Of a stretch of DNA of 64,000 nt, positions 23,400 through 35,651 are shown one piece after another. Every line of letters starts with the position of its first letter. Position 1 is the first letter of the stretch. Made by a program: the position numbers and the translations under genes. The notes beneath the pieces are model-generated. The model was not told where the DNA came from and made no database searches. It saw only the letters and a list, made by a program, of their open reading frames with translations. The DNA is from Alisma plantago-aquatica (Eukaryota > Streptophyta > Magnoliopsida > Alismatales > Alismataceae), in assembly GCA_963693085.1 (NCBI GenBank), contig OY856412.1:1127827244-1127891243 (forward strand), written 5' to 3'.

Positions 23400-25178
23400 C
23401 GTGATGCATGAATCAATCTTGTGCCATTTTGATTGTTGGAAATCACAAAAGGAGTTGGCATTCTAGATTTTTAGCAAGGGATACAGTGGATCCCATATGG
23501 CTGAGAAACTTCAGCATGCGCTTGATGTCTGTCAATATTGTGCTGAGGGAGGCTCTCAAGGAGGTGAACTTCCTTGTTGTCTTAGAAAGTTCTTTTGCTA
23601 ATACAGTTGTCGGCTCAGCTTGAGGTGTTGGATTACCTTCTACCAAGGAGTGTTTTCTACTTCTTTCTGTACATGAGGTTGGAAAGGTGGTGGAGCACAT
23701 CCATAGTAGTTGCTTGGTGGCCACACACACTGTGGGGGCATGCACACAAGCTAATAGTTGGGTGGCACCATGTGCACCTCCTATTGTTGATGTACCGGGG
23801 CATGGGTTGTCTGAGCTGTTGATTTCTGCACTCCCAAGATTTGGATGGTTTGCTATTGTCAGTTGCCCCCTCTGATGGGGAGGAGCGCTGCCCCTATCAT
23901 TATATTTATGGTTTTTGGCTTTTTCCAATTAGGCATCTGATTGGTTATTGTAGATGCATATTGTGGCTGGAAAGTGAGGCCTATGTTTTGATAGACCCCC
24001 ACCTCTTGATAGAATTCTCAATTTGTACTCTTGCTTTTTATGAGCTTCAAAAAGGTATTATACATTTGTAAAGACACAAGAGCTGGCTTGGAAGCTTTGA
24101 TCACCATGTCTAGTGCCTCTTTATTTGTGGGCTTGAACTCTAGTTGGGCAGCCAACTCCCTCCACTATCCAATGAACTTAGAGAATCTTTCATCTTCCTT
24201 CTACTATAGTGCTTCCAAGTCCTCCTTTTTTGGGACCTGGTCTAGATTCCAAGCACACTGATCAATGAACTACTCACCCATCTTGGCCCACGTGCTAGTG
24301 GTGATCATGTCCTGCTTATTATACTATGGCAATGCATGACCTGTCAGGGTCCATGCAAAGCAGTTGATCAGTACTTTGTTTTTGTATTGGACTTCCACCA
24401 TATCTGAACAATATGCCTTGATGTGGCCCATGTACCCCTTTTTTCTGGAGTACTCATGGAACTTTGACATGTTAAAGTTGTCTGGAAGCTTGGCATCTAG
24501 GAAGTGGAAAAATCACTAAAGCTCTTCCTACTATCTTTCTTTCACTATAGTCTTTGGTCTTCTATATGATCTTGAGCAGTAGGGGGTTCGTAGCAATAGG
24601 TTCTTGTGTAGTAGCTTCCTGATGTGAAAGAACCACCAGTATCCCTAGAAGTCTAATTTTAATTGGCGTGTCATGTATAAGGGTGGTGGGAATCCATACC
24701 TTCCTCATATATACGGGTTGTACCAGGAGTGGGGTGGTAGATATAGAGAGTGTAGGCTGGGGAATGGTCCTCAACCATACAAATGTTATTTTGAATTTTC
24801 ATGATAGTGTTGGCCTTCTGAGCCTCTTAGGGATATCCCTTTGCTTCAAAACAACTTCTTCATTTTTCCCTTCAATTTCTCTTTAGGACTCAAGACAGAT
24901 GTTGAGGCTTCCTGAACTACTGGGATTTCCCCGATGTTGGTGAATGGTGGACCTTGATAGGGAACTGGCTGGAATGGTTCTAATTGACGTGAGTGGGAAT
25001 CCTACATGCCATATGGGAAGAATTTCATTGATGACCCAGTGTGTGTAGATCCCTATCCACCAAACCATGAATAGTGTCCTCCTCCTGCATATATTAAGCT
25101 TGGTGGAGGCTTGAAGAGAACGTTGGTCATGTTCTCCTACAGAGGACCTTTATAAGAGGTAGAGGTCTCAGACACCAT
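23400..25178 (-). pseudogene. Tat-like gag, decayed
   Basis: Begins on the '-' strand near 25178 with MVSETSTSYKG, the likely start of gag. The retrotransposon gag domain runs about 24500-24080: MSKFHEYSRKKGYMGHI, then INCFAWTLTGHALP, then WRELAAQLEFKPTNKEAL, matching the Tat gag pattern (SLTGTAL-W and W-R-xAAQ). The longest open stretch, 23928-23443, is in another frame and overlaps the region after the domain. Gag forms the particle shell around the element RNA. Confidence 0.75.
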
Positions 25179-25989
25179 TGTATCTTCTTTGTTCTTTTCC
25201 ACTCCTGCAACTTTGTCTCGCTTGTTCTAGACATCATCTCCCTTGATGCCTCTATTAGATTGATGATCCACATTGTTGTTCCCAATCATGTAGGATGATT
25301 GTTGGAAATACTGGGTGAACTAAAGGCTTCTTGACCTTCTTGTGATGTCTTGAAATTCACATTAGCAAGATTCAAAAGTAGGGTGTGACATTGAATGTGA
25401 ATATATGTGTTTAGGTATGGGCCCCGCCACAAGATTATATCTGACAAGAAATTAAAAAGAATTCCCTCTTTTCTTTGGGAATTTTATAAAAAGGAATACT
25501 CCTCAATTTCTTGCAACCTTCTCACAAAGGAAGACACATGTGATGTTTTTTATGTTGTTATTGATTTTTAGGCGATTGTACCTACCCGATTGTGGGTGAT
25601 ATAGAGGAGTTTGTTCTCTTTGGTGTGAGATGTTCTTACCAATGCCATGGTAGAAAATAAAAGGATGGTGGACATGATATTCCTTAGGGAAGTGTTCCAA
25701 AAGAGTCATTTCAAAAGAATATGGAAGGTAAAAATTCAAGTGGTTGATCATGATTAAGGCAAACCTCACTAGGCCAATGAATATGCTCAATCAACCTCTT
25801 AAATTCCATATGGCATCCTCATATAGTGGGGTTACCAAATAGAAATTCTTAGCAACATCCATGACATACTAGTCCCCTCCTAGTTTGAGGAGTTTCTCGT
25901 GGGGGTTCATGCCCCTTGGATGCTATGAGTGGTAAGTAGGGAGGGATCTTCATCTTGGCTTCTCCTTGTCAACTAGGAAATAGAGTATA

Positions 25990-26275
25990 GGTCACAATCT
26001 AGTTTCAGGTCATCATCCATGAGTCTAAATGTGGGCATAGAAAGCACAATATGGTCTAGTTTAAGGTCATAGTACATGACCATAATGTGAACTTGAAAGT
26101 AGCTAAGTGGTATTGTTTTAGGTCATAGTCCAGGACCTTGGGTAGGAAGTCAAAGTGCCTTCTTGGTCTAGTTTTAGGTCATAGTCCTAGACCCAAAAAG
26201 GATTTGGAAGATGAAGATGGATTATTTTAAGGTCATAGTCCTGGACCATGGATGGGCTGGACCTGACATTGACAA
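25990..26275. repeat. Five degenerate tandem copies, about 50-58 bp
   Basis: Core CTAGTTTTAGGTCATAGTCC recurs, with variants, at about 26005, 26057, 26110, 26165 and 26225. Copies differ by several bases each. Confidence 0.8.
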
Positions 26276-26399
26276 GTGACATTTAACTCGTCATGGAAGA
26301 ACTATCCCACTCGACTAGGGTTTGAGGACAAGGCTCCCCTTTTGGAGAGAGAGAATTCATTCTCTTAGTGGATTAGTGATTGTAGAAAGTGAGTTGATC

Positions 26400-26745
26400 C
26401 TTTTGGCAAGGTTTTGTGACTTTTGAGGGGATTGTTACCTTTAAAAATATTTTTTTGATTTGAGATCATTAATCTTTAAAAGATTCATTTAGGATTTTGA
26501 ATATTTAAAAAGATTTTTTTTGATTTGAGATTGTTAATCTTCAAAAATATTGTTTGGCTAGAGGTTGTTTATCTTTAAAAGAGTGTTTAGGATTGTGAAT
26601 ACTTAAAAAGATTGTTTCAATTTGAGATTTCAAATTTTAAAAAAGATTGGTTAGGATTGTTAATCTTTTTCTAAAAAGAGTGTTAGATTTGAGATTGTTA
26701 ATCTTTAAAAGACTATTTTGATCTGCACATAAACAAAGTTAGCAA
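26400..26745. repeat. Degenerate tandem repeats, core GATTGTTAATCTTTAAAA
   Basis: About eight variants of GAGATTGTTAATCTTTAAAA and AGGATTGTGAATA-TTAAAA follow each other. The core GATTGTTAATC is itself nearly palindromic. Confidence 0.8.
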
Positions 26746-27638
26746 CAATCACGAACATTCTCAACAACCAAACAAGACATATGTATAGGAAGGAAATGAC
26801 CCTCCCCTTTTAGCCCATGAGTTTAGATCAAATGTTACATCCTCACTTAAACATGACCTAAACTGAAGAGGCGGGTGCTTATCTTCTCTATTGGTAGATG
26901 TCACTCATCAAGGGGTAACTCAGGTTCAACAGATAAGGGTACTTCTCCCAGTACACCTCATGACTATGGGAGCTATAACCATTCATGAGTGCTTGGAGAG
27001 TGGGATGATTTTAAGGCCTTTGGATGCCCTTAACAAAGCCGTGCCTATACCGTAACTAATATCCCACATCAATTCTAGGGATCCAACATGAGGTTATCAC
27101 CTTTTCCATGTCACACATGTTTGTAGGAGTGTGAAGTGCATGTGATGGATTTTAGCGTTCTAAAAAACAAGCCCATAAAGTATGTAAGTTTGATACACAC
27201 ATATAAAGAAACAAAAAATGTTTGTCTCAAGAAAGATCATATTTTGCTTCTAGCCTACAATGATATTCATCCTATATTTTTATTTCTCATTTCTTTAGCA
27301 TAAGGGAAGCAAACCAAAAACCCTGAAAGGGAAGTGTCACCAAAAACATAAATCGATAGGGGATAGAGATCAAAAGAAATAAAAGAGAAAAAATAGAATG
27401 AGATAAGAATCACCAAAACCAACTAGAGATAGAGAGGGGAAGTAGGGCCAATAGATCACCATGATCTATGAGCCAGAGCCTGATGGATTAGAGGAATTCA
27501 CCTCCCTCCTCCAAAAATAGAAAAAAATAGAAAAAAGAATAGGAAAACATGGGAGTTAAAATTGAAAACAAAACAATGAAATGTCTTGAAGATGCTGAAT
27601 CTTGGTAACAAGATAGTGGGACTAAGTCCGTCTTAGAA

Positions 27639-27656
27639 TCCCCAATGAAGTCGCCA
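27639..27656 (-). promoter_or_regulatory. Tat-like primer-binding site
   Basis: On the '-' strand TGGCGACTTCATTGGGGA, close to TGGCGACTCCACTGGGGA that I know from Tat/Ogre elements (tRNA-Arg type). It fixes the 5' LTR to the right. Confidence 0.7.
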
Positions 27657-27664
27657 TTCTATTG

Positions 27665-28553
27665 CACCTTGCCCAAAAGGGGGGAAATGGAGTTATACAG
27701 AGAAAGATCTACCCTTTTTGATAGTGAGACGTTGCATGGAAAACAAAATATGGGTGTTCAATGTCGCCACCACGTTTCATATGGAAAACAAGGAAAAACA
27801 AGATAAAGCATTGAAGCCAAAATGTAAACCTGAGTTTTCATATGAGTCAAATTCATAAAAAGGTAGGAAATAAAGAACAAACCCAAAGATAAAATTCAGC
27901 AATCTTATTATGAGTGGGGAAGGATTAGCACCCCCATACCACCCAATAAATTGGTATCAAGACACTTTATTTTGTGAAGAAGAGAGAGATTTAGGCCAAC
28001 TGAAGTGAAAATTAAAGAAAAAAATATTTTTATTAGTAGACAAACTTTTAGGACTGTAGATGGCTTTGTCCTTCCCATCATTTCCCTAAACATCCTAATT
28101 TTTATGTGTATTGGGGTCCTAATCACCTCAGAACCTCCAACGATGGATATCCCTCATGGGTGATTAGGACCAACGTGTATGATTCAAAGGTGAGTACCAG
28201 ATGCAAGATAATGGAAAGATCTGATTTTTCAGAAGAAGCAAACAACTACAATAGTTAAAACAATAGTAGAGTAGGTATAGTGGTTGAATGGATTAGATGT
28301 GGCAATGGAACAAACAAATCAAATTGAATAGTTATCGATCGAATTTAGTAGTTAGGTGCAACAATTGAAGTACTTTACCATGCTACAGATGCTAATAGGG
28401 TAGGAGGTGTCAGATAAATGATCTTATGATCACAAGCAATGTGAAAATAAAAGAGGGAGGTAGTTGAATCCTCTAGATTTAGGAGGTTCTAAAGGGGTCC
28501 AGAGACAATGGATGTAGGGGAGTTGATCACCTTAAACCGCACATCCAAAAAGG
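27665..28553 (-). repeat. Tat-like 5' LTR, partial
   Basis: The sequence right of the primer site, starting TGCACC on the '+' strand. The outer end is not visible; the stretch runs into the E2 target site. No partner LTR occurs in the window, so the label rests on position only. Confidence 0.45.
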
Positions 28554-28558
28554 AGTGG

Positions 28559-30940
28559 TGGTGTGTTTTCCTAACCCTAAGGTATAGACACCTAAATAAA
28601 TTGAATCTTGACTAGATGTTCACACCTAAAAGATCGAACACACTAGTTATATTTCAAAATTTATAAAGCCCTAAGATTTGGACATACTCACATAAATTAA
28701 AACACTCACTCGCAAGTGCACGAGGTTGTGTTATAGTATAGGAGGGTGACAAGTTAGGGGTCGAACCCATGAGAGAAAAGGGGACACTAGAGCTAGGTTA
28801 GTTTTGGCTAGGTTACTACTGTGGAGTCTAGGGTTGAAGGGTTTGAAGGTTGAATTGTTGATTACACTAACGGTTGATCAAACAATCAATTAAAGAAGAG
28901 GAATAATAAAAACCTAAATTAACCCTAGACAATTAATTCTAATGAGAAAGAAATGATAAGCTAAGCAAGAAAAGGCAAGATAGGAGAAAACTAGACTAAG
29001 CCAAGCAAGAAGAGATATATACTACACTAAGCTAGCGAACTAGGCAAAAGAGAAATTAAAGACCTAAACTAGCAAGAACAAGGAAATGAACTAACTAAGC
29101 AAGTAAAGAGCTATCTAAGCTAACACTAGCTAAGCAAGAAATAAATTAGGGTATTAATGCAATTAAGAGAAGTGTGAGATGTTTTGGGGGATGCACCTGT
29201 CAATTGAGTTGGGGGTGTTAACATGTGAACATTATTCTTTCTTTTGTATTGCCAAACCAAAAAACAAGTGAGAGGCTAATGAATTGCTCTAACTACTAAT
29301 TGGACATGGACATGATAGGGTGTGTATAGGGGAACTAGTCCCTAACACCTCCTACCCACCCTTACGAGGCTCAATTGGATTAGGGTTTAGGTGTAATTCA
29401 ATTAGGATCTAATCAAGCCTAAGTTTCTAGAATAAGAACTCTTAGGGTAATTAGGGGATGAGGGTAGTAATGGAAGGTGGAGCTTGAGGTTTTAGACCCC
29501 ACATCACCTACATTCTAGCCTTGAGAAGGCTCCAAGATAATTACACTAAATGTTCCTATACAAGCTACTTAGACTCCCGCCTAGATGTAGGATAATTGAT
29601 TAACATGTAGGAAGGTGAATAGCTAACTAATGATCCACTAATTGAACTTAGGAGAAATTCACAAATAGAGCCACATATAATCAATTTTCCTAGAATTTGG
29701 GTGATTTCAAGCACAAACCACAAAGAATTTTTGTGCAAAAATGAGATATAAATTGAACATAATGATTAGCAAATGAAATTATAATGTTTACAAACAATTT
29801 TCCCTCAGCATGGTATCAAAGTAACATTTTTAGCCCCAAACAACCCAACTAAGGGGCCTAGCTACTCATGGAAATGGAAAATGAAAGAGAGGAGAAAGAG
29901 GTAGAAGTAGCCCTGGATCTTGGTGTAGATGAAGGAATCCTCCTCTTTAGCTGCTTCAAGGGAATGCTCCTCCCTCCTCTAAGGTAAAATGGCATGGAAA
30001 GATGGTTGAAATTGGTCAAAACCCTAAGAAACTAGGTTTTTGTAGTGGAAATGGTGAATTGAAGTGGAATGGAGATGGAAATGAGGTGGAATGGCTAAGG
30101 GGAAAAATGGGGTTCTAAGGGTGACCTATGGGTGGCCAACCTCAAGTTCTAGTCGCCACATATATATAGGTGGTGGGTAAGCATTAGGTTAAGTGGGGGT
30201 ATAATGGGTAGAATAGTGCAGAAAGTTTGGTGGATTTGTAAGTAGCACATACATGCTAGAGAGCACAGCCGTGCTAGGCAATGGTCAGCATGGCCATGGT
30301 AGAATGGAATGGGTGAGGTGGAAAATTGGAATTTGGTTCAATGAAAATTTGGATTTTGGCCTGCCGGAGGCACGACCGTGGTGGTCATCAGGGCTACTGT
30401 GGGTCATGGGAAACACGGTCGTGTTGAGTTGCACACCCATTTTGGCTCTAGAATTGGCTACTCTTTCTCAATGGCACGGTCATTTTGATGCTTGGCTAAA
30501 TGACCGTGCTGGGCTGCACGACTGTGCTATTGACTTGAATTTCCAATGGCTTGAACTTAATCTCCTTTTGTGATTTTTCTTGGGCCAGCACAACAATTCC
30601 TTGGTACCATGGCCATGCTGGTCTCTTCAGCAACACTTTTCTCTTATACTTTGTTCATCCTTGGAATTCTTTACTTTATTCGAGTCTTAGACACTAGGAG
30701 TAGCTTGATGGAGATTTTGACTTCACTTTGGGCATCTCTAAGGGTAGATAAACCCTAGGATTACTCTCTCTCTCTCTCTCATCCATCCAAGCATGGTCCA
30801 AGTACTTGAAAAACATGCAAAGAACTACAATAAGTGCATTTGGCATAAATATGTAGAATAACATGTAATATAACTAGTTTAGATGTGTTTGAAGTGCAAT
30901 AAGACACAAGATGAAGAAGCCCTAAAATAGGGCTGAATCA
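28559..30940 (-). repeat. E2 3' LTR
   Basis: TGGTGTG to TGAATCA on the '+' strand. TATATATA at 30159-30168, used on the '-' strand. Upstream of it (30248-30620) is the CACGACCGTG word cluster. A (CT)n run lies at 30765-30780. The 106-codon '+' ORF at 30253-30573 is a by-product of these words. Confidence 0.9.
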
Positions 30941-30973
30941 GCACCCAAACTTAAAAGTATACTTGTCCTCAAG
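30941..30973 (-). promoter_or_regulatory. E2 polypurine tract
   Basis: On the '-' strand CTTGAGGACAAG, TATACTTTT, AAGTTTGGGTGC, directly before the LTR start TGATTCAGCC. Confidence 0.85.
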
Positions 30974-32264
30974 TATGCTCTAATTCAGTCTCTCTTCAAT
31001 TTTCAAAAAATAAGAAATGACAAATGCCTTGCAACAGATATATGTTGACTAAATGGGCTCAACAATGACTAAGTACATGTATTCCACCTCTCTCCTCTCC
31101 TCTTTCACAAACCAATCATGATTAAAGCATTGAGCATACAAACTTCACATATAGACCATAAAATACATAATAAATCTGTATGTCTATCATATAACTCTGA
31201 GTAAACCATTTCATGGTGGCAAAGATAAAAAATGACTAATTTTGCTATTTTACATTCATGCATTCAATCTCATAAGTCAATCCACACTAAGTAACCCACG
31301 TTCCTGCGAACAAGGATAAAATGATTTAGGTTTGATGTTTCGTACCTCAATTGGCATGCAAATGGAAGAAAGGGTTGCGGTAAGAGTTTGGAGTGATATT
31401 GTAGAGGAGCTATCAACTTTTCTTTATTTAGATTCTATCACATAAGAGCATCTTTTATTTTCTTTTTGCATTTTTTCTTTTTATTTTTCTTTGCCCTTAT
31501 TGTAGCTAGGCCACATGGGGGTGAGAATGAAGCGAGGGCTACATATATGGCCACCCCAAACTTTTGGAGGTGGCCAAGGATGAATATGTGAACTTTGGCA
31601 TCCTTTCATGATGTAGAGAGGTAAGAAGATGATAGAAGAAAAGTGAGTCAAAGAGGGATTACTAGTATTGTTTCAACATGATATATCCTACATGAAAGCT
31701 ACCCCAACAATTTCATCAAGTAATGACACACCACATGAATGAAAAATATTGAAACCACACTTTTATCATGAGATTCTAAAAAACCGTAAGAGCATGCATC
31801 TTGCTTAAATCAAAATTCAACTAAGCAATTCACAAGTATGAGAGAGGTGATTCACATGTAAAAAGTCAAGCATTGATATGATTTAGCAATAAACAATGAT
31901 AATCACTTGCATTTCTCAAAGGTCATCATTTTCAATTCACAAAGTAGAGATTGGAACAAAAATTATTTTTGGGCAAACTTGGCCAAAATAGTGCCAAATT
32001 GCTGTCAATCACATCTAAGCCTTTCTTATAAAAAGCAAGAAACAAGAAAATAACATGCAAAATATGAAAAACCTACATTATATGCAATGCATGACAAGAA
32101 GAGGATTTTTTTTGAAAATTGCACCAAAAATGCATGAAGTTAACCTATATGATATGCATGTATGTAAAGCAAGCATACATCTAAACTAGATATCAAAAAT
32201 AAGAAAACAAAAGTAAATGGCAGAATGAAATGTAAATATAGTGAAATGAGGGCATACTGCCCTA
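30974..32264 (-). other. E2 3' untranslated region
   Basis: AT-rich, no coding potential, between the inner signature and the LTR tract. I see nothing else in it. Confidence 0.5.
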
Positions 32265-32298
32265 CCACCCCATACTTTTGAATCATGCTGACCTCAAC
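32265..32298 (-). promoter_or_regulatory. E2 inner polypurine-like signature
   Basis: On the '-' strand TTGAGGTCAGCATG, then AAAAGTATGGGGTGG. Same position as the inner signatures of E1 and E3. Confidence 0.55.
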
Positions 32299-32299
32299 A

Positions 32300-34330
32300 T
32301 GACACTAAAGTCTAGGAGTGACAGGGTAGATGATTACATCTCCTGTGGTGGCTCCAAAGGCACTCCTCCTTGTGGTGGAGGATACTGGTAGTAACTATCC
32401 CAATAGTTTACCTATGGAGGTGGGTAGGCATCCTAGTACCCAGATAGTGCACCCCACCAATCTCCCCTTTGGGGTTCCTCTATACCTAGAATTCCAAAAA
32501 TGATACAAAAAGTTGATCTAATGGTGCATTTGTTGGTGATCCAAACATAGTACATTCTGTGTGCATTGAAAACCCTCCTATGCCCTCAAGATACCATCCT
32601 GCATCCTCTTAATACCCTATAGCTGTGCATGTATAGTAGACATATCATATGCTTCCACTGTGGGCTGTTGTGGATCTGTAACCTCTACCTCTCATCTCCT
32701 CACCCTACATGCCTCTCTCTCTTCCACCACTCTCCTCTGCTCTACTTCCCATGAATCTCCCAATCCCTTTAGTAATATCACAATCTCTAGTTGCTCAACA
32801 TCCCTGGGATGCTCCTCTTCCCCCTCCTTAGTGCATCCAAGAACTCTGGAGTTAGGCCATACTCACTTAAGAGAGGTGCATCATGGTAGGGTAGCTCCAG
32901 TGAGACACATGCATAAAGGGGGGATTGACTTGATATATGATTTTTTAATCAGTTATTGAAATTGAAGAACAGAAAAGATACTACACGTCTACCGGCTTTC
33001 CCCCCTCTACCCTGGTGTATCCAGAAACCTCATGATCTAGGGAAAGGGCTATGGAAGTTACAATTTCCCCCATAATAAATGGATTCTTACTCTTAGAGGG
33101 GACTGTCATCATATGATCAATAAGTAATGCTCCCAAGTTCACATTCCTACCCTTAGTCATCCATCACAAAATGAACAAGTCCTTCTTTGTGCAACTTCCT
33201 TGCTTTTCATACATGCCAAAGATGGTATTGGCTAGGACCTTTTGAACATAGCAAAGGAAAAGATTATGAATCAAACTTGTTTTCAACTTCCCTGCTAAAA
33301 AGTTGTTGTGCCATGTAAATTTATTCCACATGGCAGTGTAATTGGCACTTTAATCTTTGTCTGTCCACCCTTGATTTAGGAGGGCTAGCATCTCACCATG
33401 AGGAGAATTTTTTTGTTCAGAATGGATGAGGTGAAGAGATGAGTTTGATCTCCATCTCTAACTCAAATGGGATCTTCCCCATCATCATACCCCTTCTCTA
33501 GTGTGGTGAAGAATTGGTGTGTCAACTCTACATATGTCTCCTGCACTGTCGTTAGAATCTTAAATAAACGCCTGGTAATGCACGATGAAACCTAGAGGCT
33601 CCATTGTCTCCTAGCGTGTGTAGTGGGTGGCTATCTCCCTACGCATGAAGCACTTCAAGTGGTTTGGTTTCTTCACCTGACTGCTGCTCACTTCACGTGC
33701 CTCCTCATGTGGTACATCCTACATAACCTCATCCTCACCATCCAGAAGTAGCAGCCTTTGTGCTTGTAGTTGGAGTTGTGGCTGCAGTGCTATGGAGGTC
33801 GAAGACTGGGCTGAGATAAATGGGCAGACCACTGAAGTAGAAGGTTGATCTAGAGAAGGTGGTGGTTCTTCCCTAGAAGAAATGGATTTCTGAGTTTCTA
33901 CCCCACCTCTACTGGGTGGTCGAGTGGATTCCTTCACCATGGAATCCATCAACGCCTCCATTTGAGATGATTCTTCATGTGAACTAGAGGTGGGTGACGA
34001 CGACTAGAGTGCGAGAGACGTTTCCAGGGTTGAAGATGATCTGTTCTTGGACCGACATTGGTTGGATAGGATGTCCTTGGTCTTCTCTACCAATTGCTTA
34101 GCAATCTTCTTCATTTTAGGTGAATTTGAGTGGAGAAAGAGAGGGGATTTAGCTTTTTTGGAGATCTGGGCTGTTGGGGCAGAATGGACAAACATGTCTA
34201 TTTTTATGGAGGAAAAAAGATGGAAATGGTGGGTGCAAGTAAGGGAGATGATGTGGGAGTAAGTGTTGGTTGATTGGGGGTGACAGGAGGAAGAATCAGA
34301 GGTGGAAGATGGCTTATGCCGGCCACACAA
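32300..34330 (-). pseudogene. E2 third ORF (Athila ORF / putative plant transposon protein domain)
   Basis: On the '-' strand from Met at 34330: a Ser/Lys-rich start with a basic patch (KMKKIAKQLVEKTKD), a Pro/Ser/Gln-rich middle (33961-33719), then the recognisable domain at about 33350-33000: MWNKFTWHNNF, VLANTIFGMYEKQGS, TKKDLFIL followed by a stop, then RNVNLGALLIDHM and GEIVTSIALSL. This matches the domain that in Athila-like elements sits downstream of pol and is often called the Athila ORF or env-like ORF; its function is not known. About three frameshifts and several stops. Downstream of about 33000 only Pro/Ser-rich, broken sequence remains. Confidence 0.6.
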
Positions 34331-34660
34331 TCACTGGAGTCACATAGAACAACCGTGCTATTCATTGGAGACAAATGAATGTGAATTGAAAGTTGCTAGA
34401 TGGATGACTTAAGTTTTTGGGTCGGGACTCAGCACAGATATGCTACATCACACAGTCTTATTGGATTCTGGCACAATGGCCATGCTACACCCCATGAACA
34501 TCGTAGATGGTATGCCACATGGCCATGCTACATATCACAGTCATTCTGACCCTTTTTCAAATTTTCTTTGACTCTCTCATTTCTCTATGACTTCTCTGTG
34601 AATTTGATTGTCTCAACACAAGCATTGCATGGTACCACGACCATGGCAGACACTATAGTA
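34316..34660 (-). promoter_or_regulatory. Internal copy of E2 LTR word cluster
   Basis: Words of the LTR upstream region recur: ACAACCGTGCTA, GGCACAATGGCCATGCTACA, ACATGGCCATGCTACA and ACCACGACCATGGCAG. It lies just upstream of the third ORF on the '-' strand, as the TATA-containing stretch does in E1. No clear TATA box here. Confidence 0.45.
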
Positions 34661-34893
34661 GGTGATTCCAGCTTGAACTTGATCAAGACATCAAATCTTT
34701 GATCAAAAGTGATTTTTCATGATTTTTTTTCTTCTAAATTTCATCCAAATTTCTTCATTTCACCACTATTTTCACATAAACATCTTAAAACTAAACAATT
34801 CTATTGAAAGCAAGTGTGTGTCTTTTCTTGGAAAAGTGTAAAAATAACCAAAAAGTGTCAAAAATGGAAGGTTGGGTGAAAAAAAATCCAAAC

Positions 34894-34916
34894 CTAGGTG
34901 GGTTGCCTCCCACTAG
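34894..34916 (-). promoter_or_regulatory. E2 hairpin (loop AGGCAA)
   Basis: On the '-' strand GTGGG, AGGCAA, CCCAC. Loop and GGG/CCC pairs are identical to E1; the outer pair differs but still pairs (T-A in E1, G-C here). Confidence 0.65.
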
Positions 34917-35062
34917 TGCTAAATTTTACACCTTCAACTAGGCTTTTTTATTCTTGCATCATTCATCCATTCAATATCATCGTGTGTCCACTCCTGCAAT
35001 AACTACATCTATCATTTACATTCAACTTGTGTTCCCTCTCCCATTGACCACACAATATATCA

Positions 35063-35651
35063 TCAAGTCTTCCATGTGGATCCTTCTTTTAGATGATCAG
35101 TCGGACTCTTCAAGTGACCATGTCCAATATCCATATCTTGGTTTTGTAGAATTGGAGTATTGTACTTGTTGATATTTATCTTCATGTCCATGAAAGAGAT
35201 TGTCATTGTGCCACTACGCACATGTATCTTGGCATCAATTGTAGATAAGAATGGTCTTCCCAAGATGATGGGAATCTTCTTATCCTCTAGGTCCATGTCA
35301 ATAACAATGTATTCTGCCGGGAACATGACTTCCCTTTTTTTTTCTGTCATCACCAAAACATCATCCGCTCTTCCTCTAGGAACTTTGATGGAGCGACCTC
35401 AAGTTGGATAGTGCAATGACCCCGATTCAACTTGCCTAACCCATCTCCACATAGACACTATATGGCATCAAATTTGCACTAGATCCCAAATCAAGTAGGG
35501 ATTGGTCAATGTGATGTCCCCCTATGTAGCTAGGTATGAGTGGGGCTCCTGAGTCTTTCTTCTTCACAAAAAGTGAGTGTTGGATGATAGATCTCACTTG
35601 TTCAGTCAATTTAATTTTCTTAGGCATTCTCCCTGTTGAATTCCTCTTCAC
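35063..35651 (-). pseudogene. E2 aspartic protease, decayed
   Basis: On the '-' strand two open pieces. 35651-35436 gives KDSGAPLIPSYIGGHHI, then LLDLGSSANLMPYSVY, the active-site region with LDLGSS where the family has CDLGAS, Asp kept. 35356-35063 gives YIVIDMDLEDKKIPIILGRPFLSTIDAKIHV, a well-preserved end of the domain. A frameshift separates them near 35420. Downstream, RT should follow; instead the sequence passes within about 150 bases to the hairpin at 34911, so the rest of pol is missing. The missing part is too clean to be just decay. Confidence 0.8.

Larger units (their letters stand above)
25179..27638 (-). other. Tat-like element leader with two repeat blocks
   Basis: Long untranslated region between primer site and gag. 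One open piece of 95 codons at 25790-25503 with no known domain. It contains two clusters of degenerate tandem repeats, listed separately. Tat/Ogre elements commonly have long leaders. Confidence 0.5.
14234..28553 (-). mobile_element. Tat-like Ty3/gypsy retrotransposon, 3' end cut off
   Basis: Read on the '-' strand, order: primer site (27639-27656), leader with repeats, gag, protease, RT, RNase H, second RNase H, integrase, accessory ORF. A second RNase H after the first and a tRNA-Arg-type primer site are features of the Tat/Ogre group. No 3' LTR is seen before the E1 boundary at 14233, so E1 probably inserted into it and the rest lies left of the window or is lost. All coding parts are broken. 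The right limit is where E2 begins. Confidence 0.8.

Noticed and set aside
30253..30573. 106-codon '+' ORF with repeated Trp/Gly/His pieces
   Set aside because: By-product of the CACGACCGTG words in the E2 LTR; the partner LTR (40384-40626) keeps only part of it.
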